A DNA stretch of 64,000 nt from Streptomyces sp. NBC_01381 (GTDB lineage: Bacteria > Actinomycetota > Actinomycetes > Streptomycetales > Streptomycetaceae), in the NCBI RefSeq assembly GCF_026340305.1, contig NZ_JAPEPI010000002.1, positions 2,232,001-2,296,000 on the forward strand. Direction: 5' to 3'. The notes under the pieces are model-generated. The model saw only the letters and a list, made by a program, of their open reading frames with translations. It ran no database searches and was not told where the DNA came from. Positions 53,254 to 62,739 of this stretch are shown in pieces. Each line of letters starts with the position of its first letter. Position 1 is the first letter of the stretch. The translations under genes were made by a program, and so were the position numbers.

Positions 53254-54533
53254 GGGATCTGTACAGCCGCCACAAGTCCGTCCTGCCCGAGTGGCTCGCG
53301 CTCTACTACGCCGAGCCGCTGGAGATCACCCATGGCGAGGGCCGCCATGTCTGGGACGCGGACGGACGCAAGTACCTCGACTTCTTCGGCGGCATCCTCA
53401 CCACCATGACCGCACACGCGCTGCCCGAGGTCACCAAGGCGGTGAGCGAGCAGGCCGGGCGGATCATCCACTCGTCCACGCTCTATCTCAACCGGCCGAT
53501 GATCGACCTCGCCGAGCGCGTCGCGGGCCTCTCCGGCATCCCGGACGCCCGCGTCTTCTTCACCACCTCCGGGACCGAGGCCAACGACACGGCCCTGCTC
53601 CTGGCCACCACGCACCGCCGCTCGAACCAGATCCTGGCGATGCGCAACAGCTACCACGGCCGCTCGTTCACGGCCGTCGGCATCACCGGCAACAGCGGCT
53701 GGTCGCCCACCAGCCTCTCGCCGCTCCAGACGTTGTACGTCCATGGGGGCGTCCGCGGCCGCGGCCCGTACGCCAAGCTGACCGACGCCGAGTTCACCGA
53801 GGCCTGCGTGGCCGACCTGCGGGACATGCTCGGGCAGGCGCGCGGGGGAGTGGCGGCACTGATCGCCGAGCCGATCCAGGGGGTCGGCGGCTTCACCTCA
53901 CCTCCGGACGGGCTCTACGCGGCGTTCCGCGAGGTCCTGCGGGAGCACGGCATCCTGTGGATCTCGGACGAGGTGCAGACCGGCTGGGGCCGCACCGGCG
54001 ACCACTTCTGGGGCTGGCAGGCGCACGCCGCGAGCGGCCCGCCGGACATGCTCACCTTCGCCAAGGGCATCGGCAACGGCATGTCGATCGGCGGCGTCGT
54101 GGCGAGCGCCGACGTCATGAACTCCCTCGACTCCAACTCCATTTCGACGTTCGGCGGCTCCCCGGTCACGATGGCTGCGGGCAACGCCAACCTCACCTAC
54201 CTCCTGGAACACGACCTTCAGGGCAATGCCCGGCGCGTCGGCGGCCTCCTCATCGAGCGGCTGCGCGCCATCTGCGCCCAGATCCCCGTCGTACGCGAAG
54301 TGCGGGGCCGCGGCCTGATGATCGGCATCGAACTGGTCGACCCCACCACGGGCGAGGCGAATCCGCGGGCGGCCGCCGCCGCGCTGGAAGCGGCACGCGC
54401 AGATGGCCTCCTGATCGGCAAGGGCGGCGGCCACGACACGAGCGTGCTGCGCATCGCGCCGCCCATGACGCTGACGGTCGCGGAGGCGGAGGAGGGGGCG
54501 ACGTTCCTGGAACGAGCCCTGAGGGGCGTGTAG
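53250..54533 (+). CDS. Class III aminotransferase (probable beta-alanine transaminase)
   Basis: 427 residues. PLP lysine in TFAKGIGNG, SDEVQTGWGRTG, FFTTSGTEAND, and a substrate/phosphate segment NSISTFGGSPVTMAA. It belongs to the AGT2/beta-alanine-pyruvate aminotransferase group. In this operon it would turn beta-alanine into malonate semialdehyde. GTG at 53250 overlaps the stop of the preceding gene (GTGA), so translation is coupled. Confidence 0.85.
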   Translation: MRDLYSRHKSVLPEWLALYYAEPLEITHGEGRHVWDADGRKYLDFFGGILTTMTAHALPEVTKAVSEQAGRIIHSSTLYLNRPMIDLAERVAGLSGIPDARVFFTTSGTEANDTALLLATTHRRSNQILAMRNSYHGRSFTAVGITGNSGWSPTSLSPLQTLYVHGGVRGRGPYAKLTDAEFTEACVADLRDMLGQARGGVAALIAEPIQGVGGFTSPPDGLYAAFREVLREHGILWISDEVQTGWGRTGDHFWGWQAHAASGPPDMLTFAKGIGNGMSIGGVVASADVMNSLDSNSISTFGGSPVTMAAGNANLTYLLEHDLQGNARRVGGLLIERLRAICAQIPVVREVRGRGLMIGIELVDPTTGEANPRAAAAALEAARADGLLIGKGGGHDTSVLRIAPPMTLTVAEAEEGATFLERALRGV

Positions 54534-54594
54534 TCCACGCACCCCGCTATGCCCGCACGTACGTACGCCCAAGCCTGAAAGGGAGCGCCCCACC

Positions 54595-55998
54595 ATGAGT
54601 ACCCGCACCCTGATCCGCGGCGGTCTCGTCATCACCGCCGCCGAGGAGACCCACGCCGATGTGCTGATCGAGGACGGCCGGATCGCCGCGCTCGCCGCGC
54701 ACGGCACGGACGCGGCCGAGGCGTGGACCGCGGACCGCGTGATCGACGCGACCGGAAAGTACGTGATTCCGGGGGGAGTTGACGCGCATACGCACATGGA
54801 GCTGCCGTTCGGCGGGACCTTTGCCTCCGACTCGTTCGAGACGGGCACGCGAGCGGCCGCCTGGGGCGGCACCACGACCATCATCGACTTCGCGGTGCAG
54901 AGCCAGGGGCAGTCCCTGCGGGCCGGTCTGGACGCCTGGTACGCGAAGGCGGACGGGAAGTGCGCCATCGACTACGGCTTCCACATGATCCTCTCCGATG
55001 TGAACCAGCGGTCGCTGAAGGAGATGGACTTCCTGGTGGAGGAGGGCATCACCAGCTTCAAGCTCTTCATGGCGTATCCGGGAGTCTTCTACAGCGACGA
55101 CGGGCAGATTCTGCGCGCCATGCAGCGCTCGGCGTCGAACGGCGGGCTGATCATGATGCATGCCGAGAACGGCATCGCGATCGACGTACTGGTCGAGCAG
55201 GCACTCGCACGCGGCGAGACGGATCCGCGCTACCACGGGGAGGTGCGCAAGGCCCTCCTGGAGGCGGAGGCCACCCACCGCGCGATCCAGCTGGCACGGG
55301 TCGCGGGGGCTCCGCTGTACGTCGTGCACGTGTCGGCGGAGGAGGCTCTCGCCGAGCTGGCGGCCGCGCGGGACAAGGGACTTCCGGTCTTCGGCGAGAC
55401 ATGTCCCCAGTACCTCTTCCTCTCCACGGACAACCTCGCGGAGCCGGATTTCGAGGGCTCGAAGTACGTCTGCTCAACTCCCTTGCGCCCGCGCGAGCAC
55501 CAGGCGGCGCTGTGGCGGGGCCTGCGCACGAACGACCTCCAGGTGGTGTCGACGGACCACTGTCCGTTCTGTTTCGTGGGCCAGAAGGAGCTGGGCCGGG
55601 GCGACTTCTCGAAGATCCCGAACGGGTTGCCGGGTGTGGAGAACCGCATGGACCTCCTCCACCAGGCGGTGGTGGACGGTCACATCACGCGCCGCCGCTG
55701 GATCGAGATCGCCTGCGCGAGCCCGGCGCGGATGTTCGGCCTGTACGGCAAGAAGGGCACGATCGCGCCGGGCGCGGACGCGGATGTCGTCGTCTACGAT
55801 CCGGCGGCGGAGCAGGTCATGTCGGTGGAGACGCATCACATGAACGTGGACTACTCGGCGTACGAGGGAAAACGGGTCACCGGGCAGGTGGAGACGGTGC
55901 TTTCGCGGGGCGAAGTGGTCATCGACGAGCGGAAGTTCACCGGGCGGGCCGGGCACGGCTGCTATGTCCCGCGCGGCACGACGCAGTACCTCGGCTAA
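54595..55998 (+). CDS. Dihydropyrimidinase/D-hydantoinase
   Basis: 467 residues of the cyclic amidohydrolase family: metal ligands GVDAHTHMELPFGG, the carboxylated Lys in SFKLFMAYPG, His in MMHAENG and VVHVSAEEAL, Asp in STDHCPF. It opens dihydrouracil to N-carbamoyl-beta-alanine, which the nitrilase-family enzyme then splits. It has TAA at 55996-55998, where a 20-bp duplication follows. Confidence 0.9.
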   Translation: MSTRTLIRGGLVITAAEETHADVLIEDGRIAALAAHGTDAAEAWTADRVIDATGKYVIPGGVDAHTHMELPFGGTFASDSFETGTRAAAWGGTTTIIDFAVQSQGQSLRAGLDAWYAKADGKCAIDYGFHMILSDVNQRSLKEMDFLVEEGITSFKLFMAYPGVFYSDDGQILRAMQRSASNGGLIMMHAENGIAIDVLVEQALARGETDPRYHGEVRKALLEAEATHRAIQLARVAGAPLYVVHVSAEEALAELAAARDKGLPVFGETCPQYLFLSTDNLAEPDFEGSKYVCSTPLRPREHQAALWRGLRTNDLQVVSTDHCPFCFVGQKELGRGDFSKIPNGLPGVENRMDLLHQAVVDGHITRRRWIEIACASPARMFGLYGKKGTIAPGADADVVVYDPAAEQVMSVETHHMNVDYSAYEGKRVTGQVETVLSRGEVVIDERKFTGRAGHGCYVPRGTTQYLG

Positions 55999-56017
55999 TG
56001 ACGCAGTACCTCGGCTA
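55981..56017 (+). repeat. 20-bp tandem duplication at the end of the dihydropyrimidinase gene
   Basis: ACGCAGTACCTCGGCTA at 55981-55997 is repeated at 56001-56017 with ATG between. The second copy makes a six-codon frame MTQYLG that overlaps the real stop (TAATG) and lies directly in front of the next gene. Confidence 0.95.
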
Positions 56018-56033
56018 GGAGAGGCGACGCACC

Positions 56034-57056
56034 ATGGATTTCGGACTCGTCCTGCAGACCGACCCGCCGGCTTCGCAGGTCATCAGCCTGATGAAGCGCG
56101 CGGAGCGCAACGGCTTCCGCTATGGCTGGACCTTCGACTCGTCGGTGCTGTGGCAGGAACCCTTCGTCATCTACAGCCAGATCCTGGCGAACACCGAGCA
56201 CCTGATCGTGGGCCCGATGGTCACCAATCCGGGGACGCGGACGTGGGAGGTGACGGCGTCGACGTTCGCGACCTTGAACGACATGTACGGCAACCGCACG
56301 GTGTGCGGCATCGGCCGTGGCGACTCCGCGATGCGGGTGGCGGGCCGCAAGCCCAACACCCTGGCGCGGATCAGCGAGGCCATGAAGGTGATCAGGACGC
56401 TGGCCTCGGGCGGGGAGGCGGACCTGGGCGGCGGCACGGTCGTCCGCTTCCCCTGGATCAAGCCGGATGCCCAACTGCCGGTGTGGATGGCGGCGTACGG
56501 GCCCAAGGCGTTGAAGATGGCGGGCGAGGAGGCCGACGGCTTCATCCTCCAGCTCGCCGACCCCTACCTGACGAAGACGATGATCAAGGCGGTGCGTGAC
56601 GCGGCCGCGGCGGCGGGCCGCGACCCCGCGTCGGTCACGATCTGCGTGGCGGCGCCCGCGTATCTCACGGAGGACGACTCACCGGCGGCGCTTGCGCACG
56701 CGCGTGAGCAGTGTCGCTGGTTCGGCGGGATGGTCGGCAATCATGTGGCGGACCTGGTGGCCAAGTACGGCGAACACTCGGATGTGGTCCCCGAGGCGCT
56801 GACGGAGTACATCAAGGCCCGCGAGGGGTACGACTACTCCCACCACGGGCGGGCCGACAACCCCGACACGGCGTTCGTGCCGGACGAGGTCGTGGACCGC
56901 TTCTGTCTCATCGGGACGGCGGAGCAACAGGTCGCGAAGCTGCGGGAGTTGAAGAATCTCGGGGTCGATCAGTTCGCGGTCTACGCGATGCACGACGCCC
57001 GCGAGGCCGTCATCGACGGCTACGGGGCAGCGGTCATCCCCGCCCTGCGGGACTGA
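56034..57056 (+). CDS. LLM-class F420-dependent oxidoreductase (TIGR03842 type)
   Basis: 340 residues of the luciferase-like monooxygenase fold: start MDFGLVLQTDPPAS, GIGRGDSAMR, VWMAAYGPKALKMAGEEADG. This type is regularly linked to dihydropyrimidinase clusters in actinobacteria. It may act at the uracil/dihydrouracil step or on an adjacent intermediate; no separate dihydropyrimidine dehydrogenase gene is seen. F420 rather than FMN use is inferred from the subfamily. Last gene of the operon. Confidence 0.82.
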   Translation: MDFGLVLQTDPPASQVISLMKRAERNGFRYGWTFDSSVLWQEPFVIYSQILANTEHLIVGPMVTNPGTRTWEVTASTFATLNDMYGNRTVCGIGRGDSAMRVAGRKPNTLARISEAMKVIRTLASGGEADLGGGTVVRFPWIKPDAQLPVWMAAYGPKALKMAGEEADGFILQLADPYLTKTMIKAVRDAAAAAGRDPASVTICVAAPAYLTEDDSPAALAHAREQCRWFGGMVGNHVADLVAKYGEHSDVVPEALTEYIKAREGYDYSHHGRADNPDTAFVPDEVVDRFCLIGTAEQQVAKLRELKNLGVDQFAVYAMHDAREAVIDGYGAAVIPALRD

Positions 57057-57358
57057 CTGCCGGCCTCACCAAGCAGTGGGAGGCGGAGATCGGCGCCGGG
57101 CTGGCGATGCGCCGTAGGAGACAGGGCCGTGCTCCCGCGCGTGTAGCCGCAGGGCGAGCGTGCTCGCGAGGGCGTTGAGCAAGCAGCGCGGTCCAGCGAT
57201 CGTCATTGTGCCTCGCCGCCTCCTGTGCACCCGACGCCCGCGCCGGGACCCCGCGGACTCCGGCGGCGTTGGCCGCCGTGGCGGCGGGGAACGCCGGAGC
57301 CTGCGTGGCGGTTAGAACCCGAGCAGAGGGGCCAGGACACAGCAACGAGGAGCACCGT
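57057..57358. other. Intergenic scar
   Basis: About 300 bp with no supported gene. The minus strand shows short broken stretches (for example RHNDDRWTALLAQRP) that look like mobile-element debris. A CCGGCGGCG/CGCCGCCGG-type self-complementary patch lies near 57260-57300. Confidence 0.35.
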
Positions 57359-57943
57359 TCAGCATGGGGCGGTCGCCGATCGCGGAGAGTATCCGGCTTG
57401 CTCCCTGACTGCCGACCCATTGGCCTTACCGGACCAGACGTACGCCTCCCCCGGGCCGAGCGCAGCAAGCCGCTCCGCGGTCAGTCCGGACAGTGCGGCA
57501 TTCGCCTTCTGAAGATGCTTCAGCCAGGCCGGGGAAGTGAACTTGTGCAAGATCACGTGGTTGGACAGCTCGATCAGCTGGACCGGCACGGATGGCGGGT
57601 CCTGGCTCGCCACGAGGATGCTCATGCCCTTGTGCCGCATCTCGCGGACTGACTCGACGAGGCCGGACACGAGGTCGGGGCTGTCGATGTACTTGTGCGC
57701 CGCGTCGAAGACGACAAGCTTGTTGAAGCGACGGTCGCCGTCCCGGGCGTCGGCGAAGAGCTGCATGAGGACGACGAACAGGCCGAGGGCGTCGTCCTTC
57801 TCGATGAGATCGTCGCGCAGGTCCACGATGATGAGGCGGCCCGGGCGGATCTGGCTGGAGAGCCGGACGCTGTCGTCGATGTACTCCTCGGCCAGGTCCT
57901 TGATGTGGTCCTGAATGGGACCAGCACGCGGCCACCTGCCCAC
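57359..57943 (-). pseudogene. C-terminal remnant of a HerA/FtsK-like defence ATPase
   Basis: 195 codons without the N-terminal half. PGRLIIVDLRDDLIEKDDAL, then NKLVVFDAAHKYID (Walker B region), then MSILVASQDPPSVP and VILHKFTSP fit the second half of HerA-type ATPases of phage-defence and DNA-processing systems. The Walker A part is absent and the Walker B glutamate (DEAHK) is alanine here (DAAHK). It is not an active ATPase. Confidence 0.65.
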
Positions 57944-57959
57944 GCGGCGTCACCAGTCC

Positions 57960-58252
57960 GCCCTGGCACGACACTCAACTCGACGGCCGACTGCACCACT
58001 CGGCGCTCTTCCCCCCGAAAAGCCTGCCGGGCCTGTCCGGACCGTCTGTCCTGCACCGGCAAACCGGCGGTCGAGGCCGCCACCTACGTCTTGCGCGCGG
58101 GCTGCGAAGCTACCGTCTCCGAGACCGTCCACGCACACGGCCTGCGCCACTGCCGCTACCGCGGACTGGCGAAGACACACGTCAAGCACATCCTCACCGC
58201 CGCCGGTGCCGACCTGATCCGCCTCAGCGAGTACGTTTTACCCGGCACCTGA
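57960..58252 (+). pseudogene. C-terminal remnant of an insertion-sequence transposase
   Basis: Reading to 58252, ATYVLRAGCEATVSETVHAH, then GLRHCRYRGLAKTHVKHILT, then GADLIRLSEY matches the end of IS1182/IS5-type DDE transposases (RYRGLAKTxxxH, then LIRL). No start or DDE residues remain and no inverted repeats are visible. It shows that an IS element once sat beside the ATPase remnant. Confidence 0.7.
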
Positions 58253-58555
58253 CCAGACGCGCCTCCCGCGACTGCTCACCCCATTCCAACGAATCTGCCA
58301 GAACACCCCACGCCCGCCCGGCAGCTGATACAGCCAAGATCGCCAACAGCAACGCGGGTGCCGTCCCGGCCGACTGTGTGGCGCCGGTGCGCGCCGCGCC
58401 GCGGCTCCCGGCTTCGAGCGTCAACGTCTCGACGTGGCACCAGAGTTCGTACGTGCGGGGCTCGGAGGGTCTCGGCGGGTCTCGTTCAGATGCGGTCCAT
58501 CTCCGGTGGACGTAACGGTCGATCGCTGTGGCTGCTCTCCCCGGATCCGGAGGAT
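58253..58555. other. Intergenic region after the IS remnant
   Basis: Roughly 300 bp with no supported gene or hairpin; probably the IS flank and the 3' end region of the exporter transcript. Confidence 0.35.
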
Positions 58556-59560
58556 CTAAGGGCGCGCGGACTGCGACGGCACTTCGGCGGACCCGGCGGA
58601 CTCGGTGGTCACCGGGCCGTGCGGAGTGTCCTGCGGATCCGGTGTCTTGCCCCGCGTCCGGGAGACCGCGACCCCGCACAGGCACAGGAGGCCGCCGAGG
58701 AGCGCGAGCAGGCTGGGTACCTCGCCGAGGAAGAGCCAGGACATGAGGACGACGATGACCGGTACCGCGTAGGTCGTGGCCCCCATCTTTCCGGCGGTGG
58801 TGCGGGACACGGCGTAGGCCCAGGTGCTGAACGCGAGTGCTGTCGGGAAGACACCCAGGTACACGATCTGCCAGGTCGCGGACGCGGGGGCGCGGCTCAC
58901 CTGCGTGACCAGCTGGCCGCTGAACGGCAGGCAGGAGATCGCCCCGACGAGCGCCCCGAACGTCGTCACCTGGAGCGGAGTCGCGTGCTTCAGCGTCGGC
59001 TTCTGCAGCACCACACCCACCGCGTACACCACCGCAGCGAACAGGCACAACAGGACGCCGACGACCGACGATCCGCCGCTGCCGGACGTGGCGATGCCGA
59101 CCACCACGGCGCCGGCGAACGACACCGCCATTCCCGCCATCAGCTTGCGGGGGAAGCCCTCCTTGAGCAGCCACCCGCCGAGGAGCGCCATCAGGATCGG
59201 CCCGACGTTGACGATCATGGCGGCGGTGCCGGCGTCCACTTCGCGTTCGCCCCAGTTCAACGCGACCATGTACGCGCCGAACCACAGGATGCCTGAGGAG
59301 GCTATGCCGGGCCAGGCCTCACGGGGCGGGAACCCCTCGCGCCGGACCAGCAGGATCGCGCTCAGGACCACGGCCGCCACCGCCAGCCTGCCGAAGGCGA
59401 GCGCACCCGGTCCGAAGTGCGTGGCGGAGCTGCGGATGGAGATGAACGCCGATGCCCACAGGACTACGGTGACGGAGGCCGCGACGAGCGCGCGGCCGTC
59501 CACTCCGCTCGCGGACCCCGCGGCGCCGGGCGCCTCTGTTGTTCCCTTCGACCGGCTCAC
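58556..59560 (-). CDS. EamA/DMT-family exporter
   Basis: 334 residues, ten membrane helices in two EamA repeats (about 27-155 and 165-300), with charged N- and C-terminal tails. It exports small metabolites. It lies next to a regulator and the NRPS/PKS genes, so it may export the cluster product or be a general housekeeping exporter. Confidence 0.85.
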   Translation of the reverse strand: MSRSKGTTEAPGAAGSASGVDGRALVAASVTVVLWASAFISIRSSATHFGPGALAFGRLAVAAVVLSAILLVRREGFPPREAWPGIASSGILWFGAYMVALNWGEREVDAGTAAMIVNVGPILMALLGGWLLKEGFPRKLMAGMAVSFAGAVVVGIATSGSGGSSVVGVLLCLFAAVVYAVGVVLQKPTLKHATPLQVTTFGALVGAISCLPFSGQLVTQVSRAPASATWQIVYLGVFPTALAFSTWAYAVSRTTAGKMGATTYAVPVIVVLMSWLFLGEVPSLLALLGGLLCLCGVAVSRTRGKTPDPQDTPHGPVTTESAGSAEVPSQSARP

Positions 59561-59635
59561 GATTGCCTTTCTCTGGTGCTTTGCGCGTGCTTCCCGTACG
59601 TGGATGTGGTCTGCAAGATTGTCATGCGCCGACTG

Positions 59636-60397
59636 CTACAGCGGGAGCAGCAGGACATGCCTGATCTCGGGCTGATAAGCGGGCAGCAGAATCTGCGAAG
59701 TGACGATGATGTCCTCGTCCGAGACATGCGGAAGACGCAGCTTGAACACGTGCCCCTGCCGGTAGGCGAGCACCCTGGGCTCGCGCTCCCACAGGGCTCG
59801 GCACTCCGGGTCTTCGAGCAGTTCGTCGAGCAGCGTGCTGAGCTGCTCGTGGTGCGGGCTCGTCGCCAGCGAGAAGCGCAGCTGGGAGAGGTAGGCGGCG
59901 GCGTGCATGGGCCAGTCCGCGAGTTGTTCGCGCGCGGCGGGTGTGGTGAGGGCCCAGCGCAGAAGGTTGGCGCCCGGCTCCAGGACCCAGGGGAACCACG
60001 TCGCCATGGTCTCGCTGTGACCGACGACGTTCCACGCGTGGTCGACGCGGTACGTGGCCAGGTGTTCCTGGGCGGTGAACCACCGCGCCAGGGCGACCTG
60101 GGCCGCGTCCTGCTCCTTGGGCGCGGGCACGCTGCCGTGCCCGCCGTTCACGTACACGTGCCCGAAGAGGGCCAGACGTTCGTCGGTGCCCAAGGTCAGC
60201 GCGGTGGCGAGCCGGTTCAGCACTTCAGGGGTGAGGGGTACGCCCGCGTCGCTCTCCAGGCTGCGATACCAGCGCTCGCTCACCGCCATGCGTTGGGCGA
60301 CTTCTTTCTGCGGGAGCGGTTTTCCGCTTTGTGATTCCTTTCCCGCGGTTGCTCGCCAGGCACGCAACAAATCCGGGAGTCTTACGGCGTGATGCAC
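59636..60397 (-). CDS. XRE-family regulator with MmyB-like ligand domain
   Basis: 253 residues: an N-terminal HTH (KEVAQRMAVSERWYRSLESD) and a C-terminal MmyB-like domain (about 100-250: RWFTAQEHLATYRVDHAWNV, LADWPMHAAAYLSQLRFSLA). Regulators of this type often control the biosynthetic genes beside them. It is divergent from the NRPS gene with a 485-bp gap containing two palindromes. Confidence 0.85.
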   Translation of the reverse strand: MHHAVRLPDLLRAWRATAGKESQSGKPLPQKEVAQRMAVSERWYRSLESDAGVPLTPEVLNRLATALTLGTDERLALFGHVYVNGGHGSVPAPKEQDAAQVALARWFTAQEHLATYRVDHAWNVVGHSETMATWFPWVLEPGANLLRWALTTPAAREQLADWPMHAAAYLSQLRFSLATSPHHEQLSTLLDELLEDPECRALWEREPRVLAYRQGHVFKLRLPHVSDEDIIVTSQILLPAYQPEIRHVLLLPL

Positions 60398-60882
60398 GGC
60401 CCGAGAAATACCTTTCTATGTATTGCGCAAAGATCCGAGAACGGTAATTCCCTGGTCAAAGTGCGAGCGTGACGGCCTGTCAGTATGCTACCCGCCGCCT
60501 GCGCGTGTGTGAGTGTGACGCCCGACACGGAGGCCGGGGGGCAGCCGAACTGGCGGCAAATATTTGCTGGTTGACGATCTTGGGAAGCGGCTGTCAGGAT
60601 CTGCGGAATCCGCGGGGCCACTTCGCTCTCGACCGGCAAATTATTGCCGCTTGACCGGGATGAATTACCGCTGCATACGCTGCGGCCCGATGGCAGAAAA
60701 GCCCCCGCGAAAGAGCTGCATTCAGTCTCTGCTTTCGCGGTCGCTGAAGAGATCGCTGAGGCGAACCCTGAATCGACGACCCGATCGTCGCACTGTGCGT
60801 TCGCCGCGGCAGGGAAGAACCTCAACGAACGCTCACCCGGCACAGACCGGTGAACGAGCCTCACCGGATGGAGAACTGATCC
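60398..60882. promoter_or_regulatory. Cluster promoter region with a duplicated 16-bp palindrome
   Basis: No supported gene in 485 bp. CGGCAAATATTTGCTG (60554-60569) and CGGCAAATTATTGCCG (60634-60649) are near-identical palindromes whose starts are exactly 80 bp apart. They are AT-rich islands in GC-rich DNA and good operator candidates for the divergent XRE regulator or a cluster-specific one. Confidence 0.6.
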
Positions 60883-62703
60883 GTGCAAGCGGTCGACACC
60901 CTTTTGCGGCGGGCGTGCGAGAAGTTCACCGACGCGACCGCGATCACCGCGGGCTCCGAGTCGGTCTCTTTCTCCGCGTTGTTGTCGCGGGCCCAGGACG
61001 TGGCCGACGAGCTGACGGCGCAGGGCATCGGACCCGGTGACGTCGTCGGCGTCCAGGGCCGTCGCAGCGCCTCGGTGATCGTGGCCGTCTTCGGCGTGTG
61101 GCGGGCCGGGGCGATCGTCATGCTCGTCGACGACGCGCTGCCCCAAGGGCGGCGGGAGACGATGCTGAACTGCGGTCCTGCCCGGGCGACCGTCGACTGC
61201 GCGCACGGCCACCGGGTCACGCTGCGGCCCGCGCCCGAGGGCGTGCCGGTCGCGGACCTCGACGACGAGGACTACGCCTATGTCGCCTTCACCTCCGGTT
61301 CCACCGGTAAGCCCAAGGCGATCATCGGCAGCCACACGGGCCTCTCACAGTTCCTGGAGTGGCAGTCCGGCGAGTTCGGTATCGGCCCGCACGACCGGTT
61401 CGCGCACCTGACGAACTTGTCCTTCGATGTCTGGTTCCGGGACGCGCTGATGCCGCTGATCTCGGGCGCCACGCTGTGCATTCCGGACCAGCAGCACCTC
61501 GACGCCGCCGGGGTGCGGGAGTTCCTGCAGAGCAAGGAGATCACCGGTTTCCACCTGGTGCCCTCGCTGGGCAAGGTGTGGCTGTCCGAGCTCGCGCAGA
61601 GCGAGCCGATGCCGGCCGTCCGGCTCTCCTTCTTCGCGGGCGAGCCGCTGGACGGCGCCCTGGTGCGCAGCTGGCAGGAGCTCTTCCCCGCCTGCCAGGT
61701 GGTGAATCTGTACGGCCCGACCGAGACGACGCTGGCCCAGCACTCCCACCGGGTCCCCGAGCGCCCGGCCGCCGGGATCCAGCAGGTGGGCCCCAACCGC
61801 CCCGGATCGCGCAGCCACATCCTGGACGAGCACGGGAAGCCGTGCGCCGACGGTGCCTCCGGCGAGATCCATATCGCCGCGGAGCACCCCTCGCACGGCT
61901 ACCTCGTCGACGGTCGGCTCGTCTCGCCGTTCGTCGAGATCGACGTCGACGGGCAGCGCGTCGTCGCCTATCCGACGGGGGACCTCGGACGTCGCGCCGC
62001 GGACGGCGGCCTGGAGATCCTCGGCCGGGCGGACGACCAGATCAAGATCGCGGGCGTCCGCATCGAGCTTCAGGAAGTCCGGTCCGCGATCCAGTCGCAC
62101 CCCAGCGTCCGCGACGTGTTCGTCTGCGCGCAGGAGGACCGGTTCACCAAGGTCATCGTCGCTGTCGTGGAGGGCGACACGGGCGCCGAGCGGGAGTTGC
62201 GCGACTACCTGGGCGAGCGCCTGATGAGCGTCATGGTCCCCGCGGCCTTTCTCTTCAAGGCCGAGCTGCCCAAGCTGCCCAACGGAAAGGTCGACCGCAA
62301 GGTCCTCGCCGAGGCCGCGCGCCACCACATCGAGGAGCGCGCCCGGCGCGCCGCCGACGCGAGCACGGCCGGCCCGCGGGGCGGGTCGGTGGCCGAGCGC
62401 CTCGAACGCATCTGGCTCTCCGTGGCCGGCGGCGGGGCATCCCTCGCCGACCGCGAGTCGAACTTCTTCGACGTGGGCGGAACCTCGCTGACCATCGTCG
62501 TGCTCCACGCGGAGATCCAGCGTGAGTTCGGTGTGCGCTTCCCTCTGGTCCGCCTCTTCGAGCACGCCTCCTTCAACGCGCAGCGGCGGTTCCTCGAATC
62601 CATGGCGAACGAGCCGAGCGGCCGCGTGCCCGGCGCTGCCACGGCCAGGGGCCGGGCCGGCCGTGGCCGCGTCCTGTCGGCCAGGCGCACCCGTCAGCTC
62701 TAG
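60883..62703 (+). CDS. NRPS-type adenylation-PCP didomain protein
   Basis: 606 residues. Adenylation domain core motifs: A3 FTSGSTGKPKAI (about 143-154), A4 region LTNLSFDVWFRDAL, A5 NLYGPTETT, A7 YPTGDLG, A8 GRADDQIKIAGVRIELQEV, A10 LPNGKVDRKVL. A carrier domain follows (about 510-580) with FFDVGGTSLT, whose serine receives phosphopantetheine. There is no condensation domain, so it would load a free amino acid or similar acid as starter. The substrate code is not readable with confidence. GTG at 60883 has GGAG upstream. The PKS gene follows after 36 nt. Confidence 0.92.
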   Translation: MQAVDTLLRRACEKFTDATAITAGSESVSFSALLSRAQDVADELTAQGIGPGDVVGVQGRRSASVIVAVFGVWRAGAIVMLVDDALPQGRRETMLNCGPARATVDCAHGHRVTLRPAPEGVPVADLDDEDYAYVAFTSGSTGKPKAIIGSHTGLSQFLEWQSGEFGIGPHDRFAHLTNLSFDVWFRDALMPLISGATLCIPDQQHLDAAGVREFLQSKEITGFHLVPSLGKVWLSELAQSEPMPAVRLSFFAGEPLDGALVRSWQELFPACQVVNLYGPTETTLAQHSHRVPERPAAGIQQVGPNRPGSRSHILDEHGKPCADGASGEIHIAAEHPSHGYLVDGRLVSPFVEIDVDGQRVVAYPTGDLGRRAADGGLEILGRADDQIKIAGVRIELQEVRSAIQSHPSVRDVFVCAQEDRFTKVIVAVVEGDTGAERELRDYLGERLMSVMVPAAFLFKAELPKLPNGKVDRKVLAEAARHHIEERARRAADASTAGPRGGSVAERLERIWLSVAGGGASLADRESNFFDVGGTSLTIVVLHAEIQREFGVRFPLVRLFEHASFNAQRRFLESMANEPSGRVPGAATARGRAGRGRVLSARRTRQL

Positions 62704-62739
62704 CAACGCCCTCTTGTACGGCACCGACTAAGGATGAAC

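Noticed and set aside
60644..60853. Possible 69-aa gene in the cluster promoter region
   Set aside because: It overlaps one palindrome, has no ribosome site, and its composition is not protein-like.
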